In this document: positions 25,960 through 34,527 of the stretch, one piece after another | How positions within the stretch are numbered: position 1 is the stretch's first letter | Layout: every line of letters begins with the position of its first letter | Origin: Enterobacteriaceae bacterium UBA5654 | GTDB taxonomy: Bacteria > Pseudomonadota > Gammaproteobacteria > Enterobacterales > Enterobacteriaceae | Assembly (NCBI GenBank): GCA_002421005.1 | Contig: DIJC01000001.1 | Location: 126,968 to 190,967, forward strand | Direction: 5' to 3' | Length of the DNA stretch: 64,000 bases | Notes under the pieces: model-generated | Database searches by the model: none | What the model was told of the DNA's origin: nothing | The model's input: only the letters and a program-made list of their open reading frames with translations | Program-made: the position numbers and the translations under genes

Positions 25960-27267
25960 ATGGATTTCTACATGCAAATCTTGATAGTGGCCTGCCTGAC
26001 GGGAATGACCGCGCTGCTGGCGCACAAGTCAGCGGCGGTTTTTCACGACGGTATTCGCCCCATTTTGCCCCAGCTTATTGAAGGCCATATGAATCGCCGC
26101 GAGGCGGGCAGTATCGCCTTTGGCCTGAGTATCGGATTTGTGGCATCGGTGGGCATTTCATTCACGCTGAAAACCGGCCTGCTCAATAGCTGGCTGCTGT
26201 TTTTGCCGACGGATATTCTCGGCGTGCTGGCGATTAACGGCTGGCTGGCGTTCGGGCTGGGGGCGATTTGGGGGATATTGATCCTGACCTTCCTGATCCC
26301 GGTAAACCATTTACTGACCGCGCTGCCGGTAGATGTGCTGGGGTCGCTGGGAGAGCTGAGTTCGCCCGTCGTCTCTGCGTTCGCGCTGTTCCCGCTGGTA
26401 GCAATTTTCTATCAGTTTGGCTGGAAGAACAGCCTCGTGGCGGCGGTGGTGGTGTTGATGACCCGCGTGCTGGTGGTGCGCTTCTTCCCGCATCTGAACC
26501 CGGAATCCATCGAAATCTTCGTCGGCATGGTGATGCTGTTGGGCATTGCCATCACCCAGGATGTGCGCACGCGCGGCGAGCGAGAGCACGACTACGGCGG
26601 CATATCCGTTTTTGAGGAACGCACCTCCAGGATCATCAAAAATCTGCCGTTTATCGCGGTGGTCGGTGGGCTGATCGCGGTCGTCGCCAGCATGAAGATT
26701 TTTGCCGGATCGGAGGTTTCCATCTTTACCCTTGAGAAAGCATATACGCCGGGGCTGGACCCCGCCGAGTCGCAGACGCTGATCCATCAGGCGGCGCTGG
26801 CGGAACTGATGCGCGGTCTGGGCTTTGTGCCGCTGATTGCCACAACCGCGCTGGCGACCGGAGTTTATGCGGTCGCGGGCTTTACGTTTGTCTATGCTGC
26901 CGGATACCTGATCACCAATCCGATCCTCGCCTTTGTGGCGGGGGCGATAGTCATTTCCATCGAAGTGCTGCTCTTACGCTCCATTGGCAAGTGGCTGGGG
27001 CGCTATCCTTCGGTGCGCAACGCGTCGGATAACATCCGCAACGCGATGAACATGCTGATGGAAATGGCGCTGCTGATCGGCTCGATTTTCGCTGCGATCA
27101 AAATGGCGGGCTATACCGGGTTTACCATTGCCGCCGCGCTCTACTTCCTCAACGAATCGCTGGGGCGTCCGGTGCAGAAAATGGCCTCGCCGGTGGTGGC
27201 AGTGCTGATCACCGGGATCGTGCTGAATATTCTGTTCTACTGCGGCCTGTTTGTGCCGGGAGCGTAA
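25960..27267 (+). CDS. yhfT: YhfT, multi-pass membrane protein, probable transporter
   Basis: A 435-residue protein with about ten to eleven hydrophobic segments and few charges between them, highly similar to E. coli YhfT. It is the only membrane protein of the operon and so the best candidate for uptake or export of the operon's substrate. I chose the ATG at 25960 (MDFYMQILIVACLTG), with AGAGG seven bases upstream; a GTG immediately before it would add one residue. No substrate is known. Confidence 0.87.
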   Translation: MDFYMQILIVACLTGMTALLAHKSAAVFHDGIRPILPQLIEGHMNRREAGSIAFGLSIGFVASVGISFTLKTGLLNSWLLFLPTDILGVLAINGWLAFGLGAIWGILILTFLIPVNHLLTALPVDVLGSLGELSSPVVSAFALFPLVAIFYQFGWKNSLVAAVVVLMTRVLVVRFFPHLNPESIEIFVGMVMLLGIAITQDVRTRGEREHDYGGISVFEERTSRIIKNLPFIAVVGGLIAVVASMKIFAGSEVSIFTLEKAYTPGLDPAESQTLIHQAALAELMRGLGFVPLIATTALATGVYAVAGFTFVYAAGYLITNPILAFVAGAIVISIEVLLLRSIGKWLGRYPSVRNASDNIRNAMNMLMEMALLIGSIFAAIKMAGYTGFTIAAALYFLNESLGRPVQKMASPVVAVLITGIVLNILFYCGLFVPGA

Positions 27268-27270
27268 TCG

Positions 27271-28356
27271 GTGAAATGCTGGCCGTTGCAAAGCCTGACG
27301 ATGGCGCAGGCGCAGAGTAAACAGTTCCGGCTGGTGGATATTATCTGCCGCCATTTCCCCGGCAGCGATTTTCTTAGCGCCGGGGATGTTGGCCTGGTGC
27401 CGGGGCTGAATCAGCCGCAGATGACCCGGCGCGTTGAAGCGGTGCTCGCTGAATTTTTTGCCGCGCCCGCCGCCGCGCTGGTGCAGGGCGCGGGCACCGG
27501 GGCGATCCGTAGCGGTCTGGCCGCGCTGCTAAACGCCGGACAGACGCTGCTGGTTCACGATGCGCCGCTGTATCCGACTACGGCAGTGATTGCGCAGCAG
27601 ATGGGCCTGAAACTCATCCGCGCCGATTTTAATTCTCCGGTGCGGCTCGCCGAAGCCATCAGGCAGCATCGTCCGCAGGCGGTGCTGATCCAGCATACCC
27701 GGCAAAAAATGGATGACGCGTATGTGTTGCAGGAGATCGTCGAATGCTGCCAGCGGCAGGGGTTACCGTCGCTGGTGGATGATAATTACGCGGTGATGAA
27801 AGTGGACAAAATTGGCTGTGAATACGGGGCAACGCTGTCCACCTTCTCGTGCTTTAAGCTCTTTGGGCCGCCGGGCGTTGGCGTGGTGGTAGGGGAGGCC
27901 GACGCGGTCGGCGCGGTGCGCCAGACGATGTATTCCGGCGGCAGTCAGGTTCAGGGCGGACAGGCGATGGAAGCGCTGCGCGGTCTGGTCTTTGCGCCGG
28001 TGATGCACGCCGTCCAGGCGCAGGTGAATGATGAACTTGTGGCAGCGCTGAACGGTGGGGCGATCCCGCAGGTGAAGCAGGCGCTGATTGCCAATGCGCA
28101 ATCAAAAGTGCTGCTGGTTGAGTTTTATCAGCCGATTGCCGGGGAGGTTTTAGCGATGGCACAGCAACTGGGAGCATTGCCTTATCCGGTGGGGGCCGAG
28201 TCAAAATATGAAATTCCGCCGCTGTTTTACCGTTTATCGGGGACGTTTCGCCAGGCCGATCCGACACTTGAACAACGGATGATCCGAATTAATCCGAATC
28301 GCAGTGGCAAAGACACGGTGCTGAGAATTTTACGTGAAAGTTGTGCCGGGAAATAA
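27271..28356 (+). CDS. yhfS: YhfS, PLP-dependent aminotransferase-like protein
   Basis: A fold-type I PLP enzyme of 361 residues. K196 in STFSCFKLFGPPGVG is the likely Schiff-base lysine, and the Asp of LVDDNYAVMK is the likely PLP-nitrogen contact. GAGTGAIR forms the phosphate-side loop. It uses a GTG start at 27271 three bases after yhfT, giving the E. coli length. It closes the operon. The reaction is unknown; relatives include aminotransferases and beta-eliminating enzymes. Confidence 0.87.
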   Translation: MKCWPLQSLTMAQAQSKQFRLVDIICRHFPGSDFLSAGDVGLVPGLNQPQMTRRVEAVLAEFFAAPAAALVQGAGTGAIRSGLAALLNAGQTLLVHDAPLYPTTAVIAQQMGLKLIRADFNSPVRLAEAIRQHRPQAVLIQHTRQKMDDAYVLQEIVECCQRQGLPSLVDDNYAVMKVDKIGCEYGATLSTFSCFKLFGPPGVGVVVGEADAVGAVRQTMYSGGSQVQGGQAMEALRGLVFAPVMHAVQAQVNDELVAALNGGAIPQVKQALIANAQSKVLLVEFYQPIAGEVLAMAQQLGALPYPVGAESKYEIPPLFYRLSGTFRQADPTLEQRMIRINPNRSGKDTVLRILRESCAGK

Positions 28357-28379
28357 AATCGCCCCCAACGCGGGGGCGA
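28349..28379 (-). terminator. yhfL terminator (also between convergent yhfS)
   Basis: An 8-bp stem (TCGCCCCC / GGGGGCGA, loop AACGC) is followed on the minus strand by a T-rich ATTTTATTT run. It ends yhfL; the plus-strand side has no T-run for yhfS. Confidence 0.8.
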
Positions 28380-28390
28380 AATAATCATAA

Positions 28391-28558
28391 TTACTGAGCC
28401 GTCGGGCCGCAACCGCCAATAATTTTAGAGATGGAGATTGCCGGGTGCAGCAGATAGTCGTAGCTGCAATTTTTAGCTTTGTTGTCAACGTGACCCGTAC
28501 AGGCGGTCAGGGTAGCTAATGCTGCGATCAGCGCAGCGGCTTTTGCAAATTTAAACAT
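28391..28558 (-). CDS. yhfL: YhfL small lipoprotein
   Basis: A 55-residue predicted lipoprotein. MFKFAKAAALIAALATLTAC is a type II signal peptide with the lipobox LTAC, so the mature protein starts at the Cys. The tail SYDYLLHPAISISKIIGGCG is nearly the same as in E. coli YhfL. The start at 28558 has an AAGGAAA ribosome binding site; an in-frame start at 28642 would destroy the signal peptide. Role unknown. The frl operon found next to yhfL in E. coli is absent here. Confidence 0.9.
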   Translation of the reverse strand: MFKFAKAAALIAALATLTACTGHVDNKAKNCSYDYLLHPAISISKIIGGCGPTAQ

Positions 28559-28708
28559 ATTCAATTTCCTTATCATTAAGTCATATAACGGATTATTTAT
28601 AGTTGATGCGAATATTACGAGGCGCGTATATATCCTTTTCAAATATAAGGCATTTAGTATAAAGCAAGGCGGCGGAATTAATAAGTTTGCATTCGGACTT
28701 AAAAATTG

Positions 28709-28744
28709 CTGGAAAATAAAAAGGCCAGCGCGGAAGGCTGGCCT
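28709..28744 (-). terminator. cysG (nir operon) terminator
   Basis: On the minus strand an 8-bp stem (AGGCCAGC / GCTGGCCT) is followed by TTTTTATTTT, ten bases after the cysG stop. It is a strong intrinsic terminator for nirBDC-cysG. Confidence 0.92.
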
Positions 28745-28753
28745 GAATTTAAA

Positions 28754-30127
28754 TTAGTGGTTTGAATACCAGTTAAGTTTATCGCGAAGCGCCACCACGC
28801 GCCCCACAATAATCAGCGCCGGGCTGGCGACCTGTTGCGCCAGTTCACCCAGTTCGGCAAGGGTTCCGCTAACCACCCGCTGCTTCACCGACGTGCCATT
28901 TTCTACCAGCGCCACCGGCATATCTGCTGACATCCCGTGCGTAATCAATTCCTGCTGAATGCGCGGTGCCTGGTTCAGGCCCATATAGAAGACCAGCGTT
29001 TGCTGCTCCGCCGCCAGATTTTTCCAGTCCAGTTCGCCGCCGGTTTTCAGATGGCCGGTGATCAGCCGCACGCTTTGCGCGTAATCGCGGTGGGTCAGCG
29101 GGATACCCGCGTAGGCGGAACAGCCGGAGGCGGCGGTAATGCCAGGCACGACTGAGAACGGAATACCGGCGTGACACAGGGTTTCAAGCTCCTCACCGCC
29201 GCGACCAAAGATAAACGGATCGCCCCCTTTCAGGCGCACCACGCGCTTACCCTTTTGCGCTTCGCGCAGCAGGATTTGATTAATTTCTTCCTGCGGCACG
29301 CAATGGTAGCCCGCGCGTTTGCCGACGAATACCCGGTCCGCATCGCGGCGCACCAGATTCATGATCTCATCTGACACCAGGCGGTCGTAGACCACGATAT
29401 CCGCCTGCTGGATCTGCTGTAGACCCTTCAGGGTTAACAGCCCCGGATCGCCCGGCCCGGCTCCGACCAGCACCACTTCACCGCGATGATCCAGCGGTTC
29501 GCTCAGCAGTTGCTCCGTGGTAGCTTCAACGGCCTGGCTATCCTGATTTGCCAGCGATTGCGCCAGACGATCGTTCACAAACAGTTTTTCCCAGAAGCGG
29601 CGGCGCTCGCTCATGGTGTGGTACTGTTGTTTCACCCGCGCACGCAGCTGCCCGGCGTATTTCGCCACCTGCCCCAGATGCTGCGGCAGCAGGGATTCGA
29701 GTTTTTCCCGCAGCAGACGCGCCAGCACGGGCGAGTTGCCGCCGGAAGACACCGCCACCATCAGCGGCGAGCGGTCGATAATCGACGGCATAATAAAGCT
29801 GGCCTGCGTCGGCGCATCGACCACGTTACAGAAAATGCGTCGTGCTTCGGCGGCATCACTGACGCGCTGGTTAACGCGGGCATCGTCGGTGGCGGCAATC
29901 ACCAGCCAGCTTTCATCCAGCAGCGCTTCGGCAAACTCACCTTCGGCCAGCGTCAGTTTTCCGGCTTCCGCCCAGATGGCAAACTGCGGCACAAAAGCCA
30001 GCGCGTTCACGGTCAGCCGTGCCCCGGCCTCCAGCAGCAGGCGCGCTTTACGCTCGGCAACGTCACCGCCGCCGACGAGCAGGCAGGCGCGATTGCGTAA
30101 CTGACAAAAAATGGGCAAATGGTCCAC
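28754..30127 (-). CDS. cysG: Siroheme synthase CysG (trifunctional)
   Basis: Makes siroheme for nitrite and sulfite reductases from uroporphyrinogen III. The 457 residues combine an N-terminal dehydrogenase/ferrochelatase (LLVGGGDVAERKARLLLEAGA, then a NSPVLARLLREKLE helix) with the C-terminal SUMT methyltransferase (VLVGAGPGDPGLLTLKG, VRLKGGDPFIFGRGGEE). Length equals E. coli CysG. It is the last gene of nirBDC-cysG, 14 bp after nirC, matching the need of NirB for siroheme. Confidence 0.97.
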   Translation of the reverse strand: MDHLPIFCQLRNRACLLVGGGDVAERKARLLLEAGARLTVNALAFVPQFAIWAEAGKLTLAEGEFAEALLDESWLVIAATDDARVNQRVSDAAEARRIFCNVVDAPTQASFIMPSIIDRSPLMVAVSSGGNSPVLARLLREKLESLLPQHLGQVAKYAGQLRARVKQQYHTMSERRRFWEKLFVNDRLAQSLANQDSQAVEATTEQLLSEPLDHRGEVVLVGAGPGDPGLLTLKGLQQIQQADIVVYDRLVSDEIMNLVRRDADRVFVGKRAGYHCVPQEEINQILLREAQKGKRVVRLKGGDPFIFGRGGEELETLCHAGIPFSVVPGITAASGCSAYAGIPLTHRDYAQSVRLITGHLKTGGELDWKNLAAEQQTLVFYMGLNQAPRIQQELITHGMSADMPVALVENGTSVKQRVVSGTLAELGELAQQVASPALIIVGRVVALRDKLNWYSNH

Positions 30128-30141
30128 GGCGGTTCCTTACT

Positions 30142-30948
30142 TTACGGGCTGACGGTCGTTTGCGGGGCTGACTTCACCGGAACGGGACGTTCGGCGCGAG
30201 GCGTAGCATACCAGTAACCTAATCCCATAAATACTGCGCCGGAGAAGGTGTTGCCCAGCGTCACCCACAGCAGGTTATGACCGATACCAGCGAGGGTGTA
30301 GGCATCGCTGTGATGACCAAACCAGGAGAGCGCGAACAGCGTCATGTTGGCGACCGAGTGTTCGTAGCCGGAAGCGATAAACGCCAGCAGACACCACCAG
30401 ATGGCAAGCAATTTCGCTGCGCCTTCGGTGCGGATGGCCATCCAGATAGCGAGGCAAACCAGCCAGTTGCACAGTGCGCCTTTAAAGAACAGCACCGAGG
30501 CGGGAGCGGCAGTTTTTGCCAGCGCGACGGTGTGTAACAGGCTGGTATCGACCGGCAGCAGGCTACCGCCGCCCCAGCTGTACAGCAGCGCGACAAACAC
30601 CGAGCCAATCAGGTTGCCAAGCCAGGTTTGCGGCAGGATCGCCCACATCTGCCCCTGGCTGATGGTGCCTGCTTTGACGCCGAGCGTCAGGAACATGGTA
30701 TGGCCGGTAAAGAGTTCAGACCCGGCGATAATCACCAGCGTTAAGGCGATGCCGAAGGTCGCGCCCATCACCAGCGGACGCACGGCAGGATCAAGCAGGT
30801 TGCCGAGAGTGAAAATAAGGATAATCCCCAGTCCGACGTAAGCGCCCGCCATGGCGGAGCTGATCCAGAAGCCGAAAGGATTAGTGGAGTTGAGGCGTGC
30901 GATGCGTGCAGCGTTGGCCGCACACTTATTAATGGTGTCGGTAAACAT
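30142..30948 (-). CDS. nirC: Nitrite channel NirC
   Basis: An inner-membrane nitrite channel of the formate/nitrite transporter (FNT) family that feeds nitrite to NirBD. It has 268 residues and six membrane helices, with FNT signatures GSELFTGHTMFLTLG and KGALCNWLVCLA and the central conserved His in NLLWVTLGN context. I chose the ATG at 30948 (MFTDTINKCAANAARIARL), which matches E. coli; the in-frame start at 31023 would read through part of the repeat array. Confidence 0.96.
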   Translation of the reverse strand: MFTDTINKCAANAARIARLNSTNPFGFWISSAMAGAYVGLGIILIFTLGNLLDPAVRPLVMGATFGIALTLVIIAGSELFTGHTMFLTLGVKAGTISQGQMWAILPQTWLGNLIGSVFVALLYSWGGGSLLPVDTSLLHTVALAKTAAPASVLFFKGALCNWLVCLAIWMAIRTEGAAKLLAIWWCLLAFIASGYEHSVANMTLFALSWFGHHSDAYTLAGIGHNLLWVTLGNTFSGAVFMGLGYWYATPRAERPVPVKSAPQTTVSP

Positions 30949-31000
30949 GTTGATTATCCTGAAGGTAATGAAAAATAAAAAAGTAAAATTGCTGAAAATG

Positions 31001-31372
31001 CCCTCTCCCTGACCCTCTCCCACAGGGAGAGGGAACGGTCCGGGCGCGAGGGTAACGTCCGGTGCCGGTTTTCTCCCTCTCCCTGACCCTCTCCCACAGG
31101 GAGAGGGAACGGTCCGGGCGCGAGAGTGACGTCCGGTGCCGATTTTCTCCCTCTCCCTGACCCTCTCCCACAGGGAGAGGGAACGGTCCGGGCGCGAGAG
31201 TGACGTCCGGTGCCGGTTTTCTCCCTCTCCCCCGGGGAGAGGGGGCGTTGCCGGTATGGTGCCGCCCCTCTCCCTGACCCTCTCCCACAGGGAGAGGGAA
31301 CTGACCGGGCGCGAGGGTGACGTCCGGTGCAGGTTTTCTCCCTCTCCCCCGGGGAGAGGGCCGGGGTGAGGG
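31001..31372. repeat. Tandem palindromic repeat array between nirD and nirC
   Basis: Six head-to-tail units: 31001-31074, 31075-31148 and 31149-31222 (74 bp each, nearly identical), a short 43-bp variant 31223-31265, another 74-bp unit 31266-31339, and a terminal 33-bp partial unit 31340-31372. Each begins with a palindrome of the type CCCTCTCCC...GGGAGAGGG; the full units continue with a spacer ending in GGTTTTCTC. The terminal unit has a GGGGTGAGGG tail typical of REP-like elements. The array fills the 432-bp nirD-nirC gap and would be transcribed within the nir mRNA as a row of strong hairpins. Open reading frames inside it are artefacts of the repeat. Confidence 0.95.
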
Positions 31373-31380
31373 GGAAAGTG

Positions 31381-31707
31381 TTACACCCGCACCTGCACCT
31401 CGCCTTCTCTCACTCGCGCTTCGTAATGCTTCACCGAGTGACTTTCATCTTCCAGACACAGCCCGTCGCGCAGGCGGAAGCGTTGCTTTTTCAGCGGGCT
31501 TGCCACCCATAGCTCCTGCTGGTGCTCAGCAATCAGGCCGCGCGACAGTACGCTGGCATTAAAAAACGGGTCAATATTACTGATGGCGAAAACCTGGTCA
31601 TCGTTACGCGGACGGAAAATGGCGACCTGCTCGCCTGCCGCCAGCGCGCATACGCCGGTCGCCGGAACGATATCCTCTAATTTGCAGATAGTTTGCCACT
31701 GGCTCAT
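31381..31707 (-). CDS. nirD: Nitrite reductase small subunit NirD
   Basis: The 108-residue small subunit of cytoplasmic NADH-dependent nitrite reductase. It has a Rieske-like fold but lacks the Cys/His cluster ligands, as usual for NirD in this family (compare GLIAEHQQELWVASPLKKQRF). Its ATG overlaps the nirB stop by four bases, so the subunits are translationally coupled. Confidence 0.95.
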   Translation of the reverse strand: MSQWQTICKLEDIVPATGVCALAAGEQVAIFRPRNDDQVFAISNIDPFFNASVLSRGLIAEHQQELWVASPLKKQRFRLRDGLCLEDESHSVKHYEARVREGEVQVRV

Positions 31708-34247
31708 GCGGTTTCCTCCACCAGAGTGACCGGAATACGCTCATACGGCGTCGCCGGGCGATGCTGTTCGCGCTCTGCGACAACCTGAACGATCGGGTCG
31801 CGCTTATCGCTGTTAATAAAGTGTTTGAAGCGTACCTGGGCGGCTGGCGTATTCACGGTTTCGGTCCACTCGCAGATCACCGCTTCACGCAGGCGCGCCA
31901 TTTCGCTTTCAAGCTGTGCATTAAGGCCGAGTTTGTCGTCGATAATCACGCTGCGCAGGTAATCAATGCCGCCTTCCAGACCTTCAAGCCAGGAGGCGGT
32001 GCGGGTCAGTTTGTCGGCGGTACGGATGTAGAACATCATAAAGCGGTCGAGATAGTGCATCAGCGTTTCGCGATCCAGATCCGCCGCCAGCAGGTCAGCA
32101 TGACGGGGTTTCATGCCGCCGTTACCGCAGACGTACAGGTTCCAGCCTTTTTCGGTAGCGATGATCCCCACGTCTTTACCCTGCGCTTCTGCGCATTCGC
32201 GGGTACAGCCGGAAACGCCAAACTTCATTTTGTGCGGAGTACGGATGCCCTTGTAGCGGTTTTCCAGCTCTACGCCGAAGCCAACGCTGTCACCCACCCC
32301 GTAGCGGCACCAGGTGCTGCCAACACAGGTTTTCGCCATACGCAGCGCTTTGGCGTAGGCATGACCGGTTTCGAAGCCCGCGTCAATCAACTGACGCCAG
32401 ATTTCCGGCAGATCGTCTTTCTGTGCGCCGAACAGGCCGATGCGCTGTGAACCGGTGATTTTGGTGTACAGGTTAAACTCGCGGGCGATGCGGCCGACTG
32501 CCATCAATCCTTCCGGGGTGATCTCGCCACCGGCAGAGCGTGGGATCACCGAGTAAGTGCCGTCTTTTTGGATATTGGCGAGGAAGTTGTCGTTGGTATC
32601 CTGTAACGGCGTATGCTGCGGTTGCAGGATATAGTCGTTCCAGCAGGATGCCAGCAGCGAGCCGACGGTGGGCTTACAGACTTCACAGCCGTAGCCTTTG
32701 CCGTATTTGTTCAGCAGTTCGTCGAAAGATTTGATCTCTTCCACGCGGATCAGGTGATACAGCTCCTGACGGGAGAACGCGAAGTGTTCACACAGATTGT
32801 GATTCACTTCGATACCCTGTTTCGCCAGTTCCGCATTCAGTACCTGAGTCACCAGCGGGATGCAGCCGCCGCAGCCGGTTCCGGCTTTGGTTTCGGCTTT
32901 CAGTGCGGCAACGGTGTGGCAGCCTTTGTTAATCGCTGAGATCAACATGCCTTTGGTGACGTCGAAGCAGGAGCAAATCTGCGCGCTGTCCGGCAGTTTA
33001 TCCACGCCGATGGACGGTTTGCCGCCCGCCGCGTGCGCGGGAAGGATCAGCGCATCCGGGTTTTCCGGCAGTTCAATGGCATTCAGCACCAGTTGAAGCA
33101 GGTTGCCAAAATCGCTGGTATCGCCGACCAGCACCGCGCCGAGCAGGGTTTTATTGTCCGGGCTGACGATAAGACGCTTGTAGACTTCTTTGCTTTCGTC
33201 GAGGAACACGTAGCTGCGCGAGCCAGGCGTGCGGCCATGCGCGTCGCCAATGCCGCCGACGTCCACGCCGAGCAGCTTCAGTTTGGCGCTTAAGTCGGCA
33301 CCCTGGAAGACGTTCGGCGTGCCCAGGATATGGTCAACCGCCACCTGCGCCATTTTATAGCCTGGCGCGACCAGGCCGTACACGCGGTTGGTCCAGCTGG
33401 CGCATTCGCCGATAGCATAGATATCCGGGTCAGACGTCTGGCAGGTGTCGTTAATGATAATCCCGCCACGCTGCGCCACGGCCAGGCCGCACTGGGTCGC
33501 CAGTTTGTCGCGCGGGCGAATACCGGTTGAGAAAACGATAAAGTCGATTTCCAGCTCGCTGCCGTCGGCAAAGCGCATGGTTTTACGCCCTTCAACGCCT
33601 TCCTGAACGATCTCTTTAGTGTTTTTGCTGGTGTGGACGCGCACGCCCATGCTTTCGATTTTGCGACGCAGCTGCTCGCCGCCCATCTGATCCAACTGTT
33701 CAGCCATCAGCATCGGGGCGAATTCAATCACGTGCGTTTCTACGCCGAGGTTTTTCAGCGCGCCCGCCGCTTCCAGACCCAGCAGACCGCCGCCGACCAC
33801 CGCTCCGCGTTTACTGCGGCGCGCGCAGGATTCAATCGCGTTCAGATCTTCAATCGTGCGGTAGACAAAGCAATCCTGGGTTTCCGAGCCTTTAATCGGC
33901 GGGATCCACGGCCTGGAGCCGGTCGCCATAATCAGCTTGTCATAAAATACGGTACGCCCGGCGCTGGAGTGGATCACCTTCTCCTGGCGATTAATGGTAA
34001 GAGCGCGTTCGCCGATCAGCACGTTAATACCGTGCTTCTCATAAAACCCTTCGCGCACCAGCGACAGTTCTTCAGCGGTATGATGTGAAAAGTAAGAAGA
34101 CAGGTGGACGCGATCGTAGGCGATGCGGGGTTCTTCACAGAACACGGTAATATCGAACTGGTTTGCCGGGGCTTTATCCAGCAGATCTTCAATAAAGCGA
34201 TGGCCCACCATGCCGTTACCGATGATAGCGAGTCTGACTTTGCTCAT
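31704..34247 (-). CDS. nirB: Nitrite reductase (NADH) large subunit NirB
   Basis: Reduces nitrite to ammonium with NADH in the cytoplasm during anaerobic growth. In order, the 847 residues hold the FAD domain (LAIIGNGMVGHRFIEDL), the NADH domain (GAVVGGGLLGLEAAGAL), BFD-like [2Fe-2S] cysteines (ICSCFDV, GTGCGGC), a second small Cys pair (YGCEVCKP), and the siroheme/[4Fe-4S] domain with CVGSTWC and GCTREC. All key cysteines are present. It is the first gene of nirBDC-cysG behind FNR and NarL/NarP sites. Confidence 0.97.
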   Translation of the reverse strand: MSKVRLAIIGNGMVGHRFIEDLLDKAPANQFDITVFCEEPRIAYDRVHLSSYFSHHTAEELSLVREGFYEKHGINVLIGERALTINRQEKVIHSSAGRTVFYDKLIMATGSRPWIPPIKGSETQDCFVYRTIEDLNAIESCARRSKRGAVVGGGLLGLEAAGALKNLGVETHVIEFAPMLMAEQLDQMGGEQLRRKIESMGVRVHTSKNTKEIVQEGVEGRKTMRFADGSELEIDFIVFSTGIRPRDKLATQCGLAVAQRGGIIINDTCQTSDPDIYAIGECASWTNRVYGLVAPGYKMAQVAVDHILGTPNVFQGADLSAKLKLLGVDVGGIGDAHGRTPGSRSYVFLDESKEVYKRLIVSPDNKTLLGAVLVGDTSDFGNLLQLVLNAIELPENPDALILPAHAAGGKPSIGVDKLPDSAQICSCFDVTKGMLISAINKGCHTVAALKAETKAGTGCGGCIPLVTQVLNAELAKQGIEVNHNLCEHFAFSRQELYHLIRVEEIKSFDELLNKYGKGYGCEVCKPTVGSLLASCWNDYILQPQHTPLQDTNDNFLANIQKDGTYSVIPRSAGGEITPEGLMAVGRIAREFNLYTKITGSQRIGLFGAQKDDLPEIWRQLIDAGFETGHAYAKALRMAKTCVGSTWCRYGVGDSVGFGVELENRYKGIRTPHKMKFGVSGCTRECAEAQGKDVGIIATEKGWNLYVCGNGGMKPRHADLLAADLDRETLMHYLDRFMMFYIRTADKLTRTASWLEGLEGGIDYLRSVIIDDKLGLNAQLESEMARLREAVICEWTETVNTPAAQVRFKHFINSDKRDPIVQVVAEREQHRPATPYERIPVTLVEETA

Positions 34248-34304
34248 TTTTGCCTCGATTTCTATTCTAATACCTCTACCTTAACGATTCAGCAACGGCA
34301 CTTA

Positions 34305-34318
34305 TTGATGTAAATCAA
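34305..34318. promoter_or_regulatory. FNR site of the nirB promoter
   Basis: TTGATGTAAATCAA is a perfect match to the FNR consensus TTGAT-N4-ATCAA. It lies 58 bp upstream of the nirB ATG; by analogy with the E. coli nir promoter it is centred at about -41.5. It would make the operon oxygen-repressed. Confidence 0.9.
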
Positions 34319-34331
34319 ATACGTCTTTCAC

Positions 34332-34347
34332 TACTACTTAATGGGTA
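34332..34347. promoter_or_regulatory. NarL/NarP 7-2-7 site of the nirB promoter
   Basis: TACTACT-TA-ATGGGTA fits two inverted NarL/NarP heptamers separated by two bases. Its centre is 28 bp from the FNR-site centre, so about -69.5, the same as the activating site in E. coli. It links expression to nitrate and nitrite. Confidence 0.82.
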
Positions 34348-34487
34348 GATTGCTGATTTGTCAGTATTTTTCTAAGTAACGGAAAAGGCAGGGGTTTCAG
34401 GATTGATTAATTTGCAGCCAAATAGTGAGCGTTTTAAGCAAATGCCCATACTCCCGGATTTAACAGGAAATACACATTCAGAGGGAG

Positions 34488-34518
34488 GGAGAAACCCCCT
34501 TTTCAGAACGAAAAGGGG
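34488..34518 (-). terminator. tsgA terminator
   Basis: A 9-bp stem (CCCCTTTTC / GAAAAGGGG, loop AGAAC) directly follows the tsgA stop on the minus strand. The downstream T-run is short (GTTTCTC), so strength is uncertain. Confidence 0.6.
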
Positions 34519-34527
34519 TAGCAGAAC

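Noticed and set aside
28357..28754. Remains of the frl (fructoselysine) operon between yhfS and cysG
   Set aside because: Only yhfL and two terminators are there; the A+T-rich remainder shows no recognisable frl fragment.
30929..31369. Open reading frames on both strands across the nirD-nirC gap
   Set aside because: They are built from the 74-bp repeat and encode repetitive arginine/proline-rich sequence; no start signal or homology supports them.
31001..31372. A CRISPR array in the nirD-nirC gap
   Set aside because: The whole 74-bp unit is repeated, so there are no unique spacers, and no cas genes are nearby.
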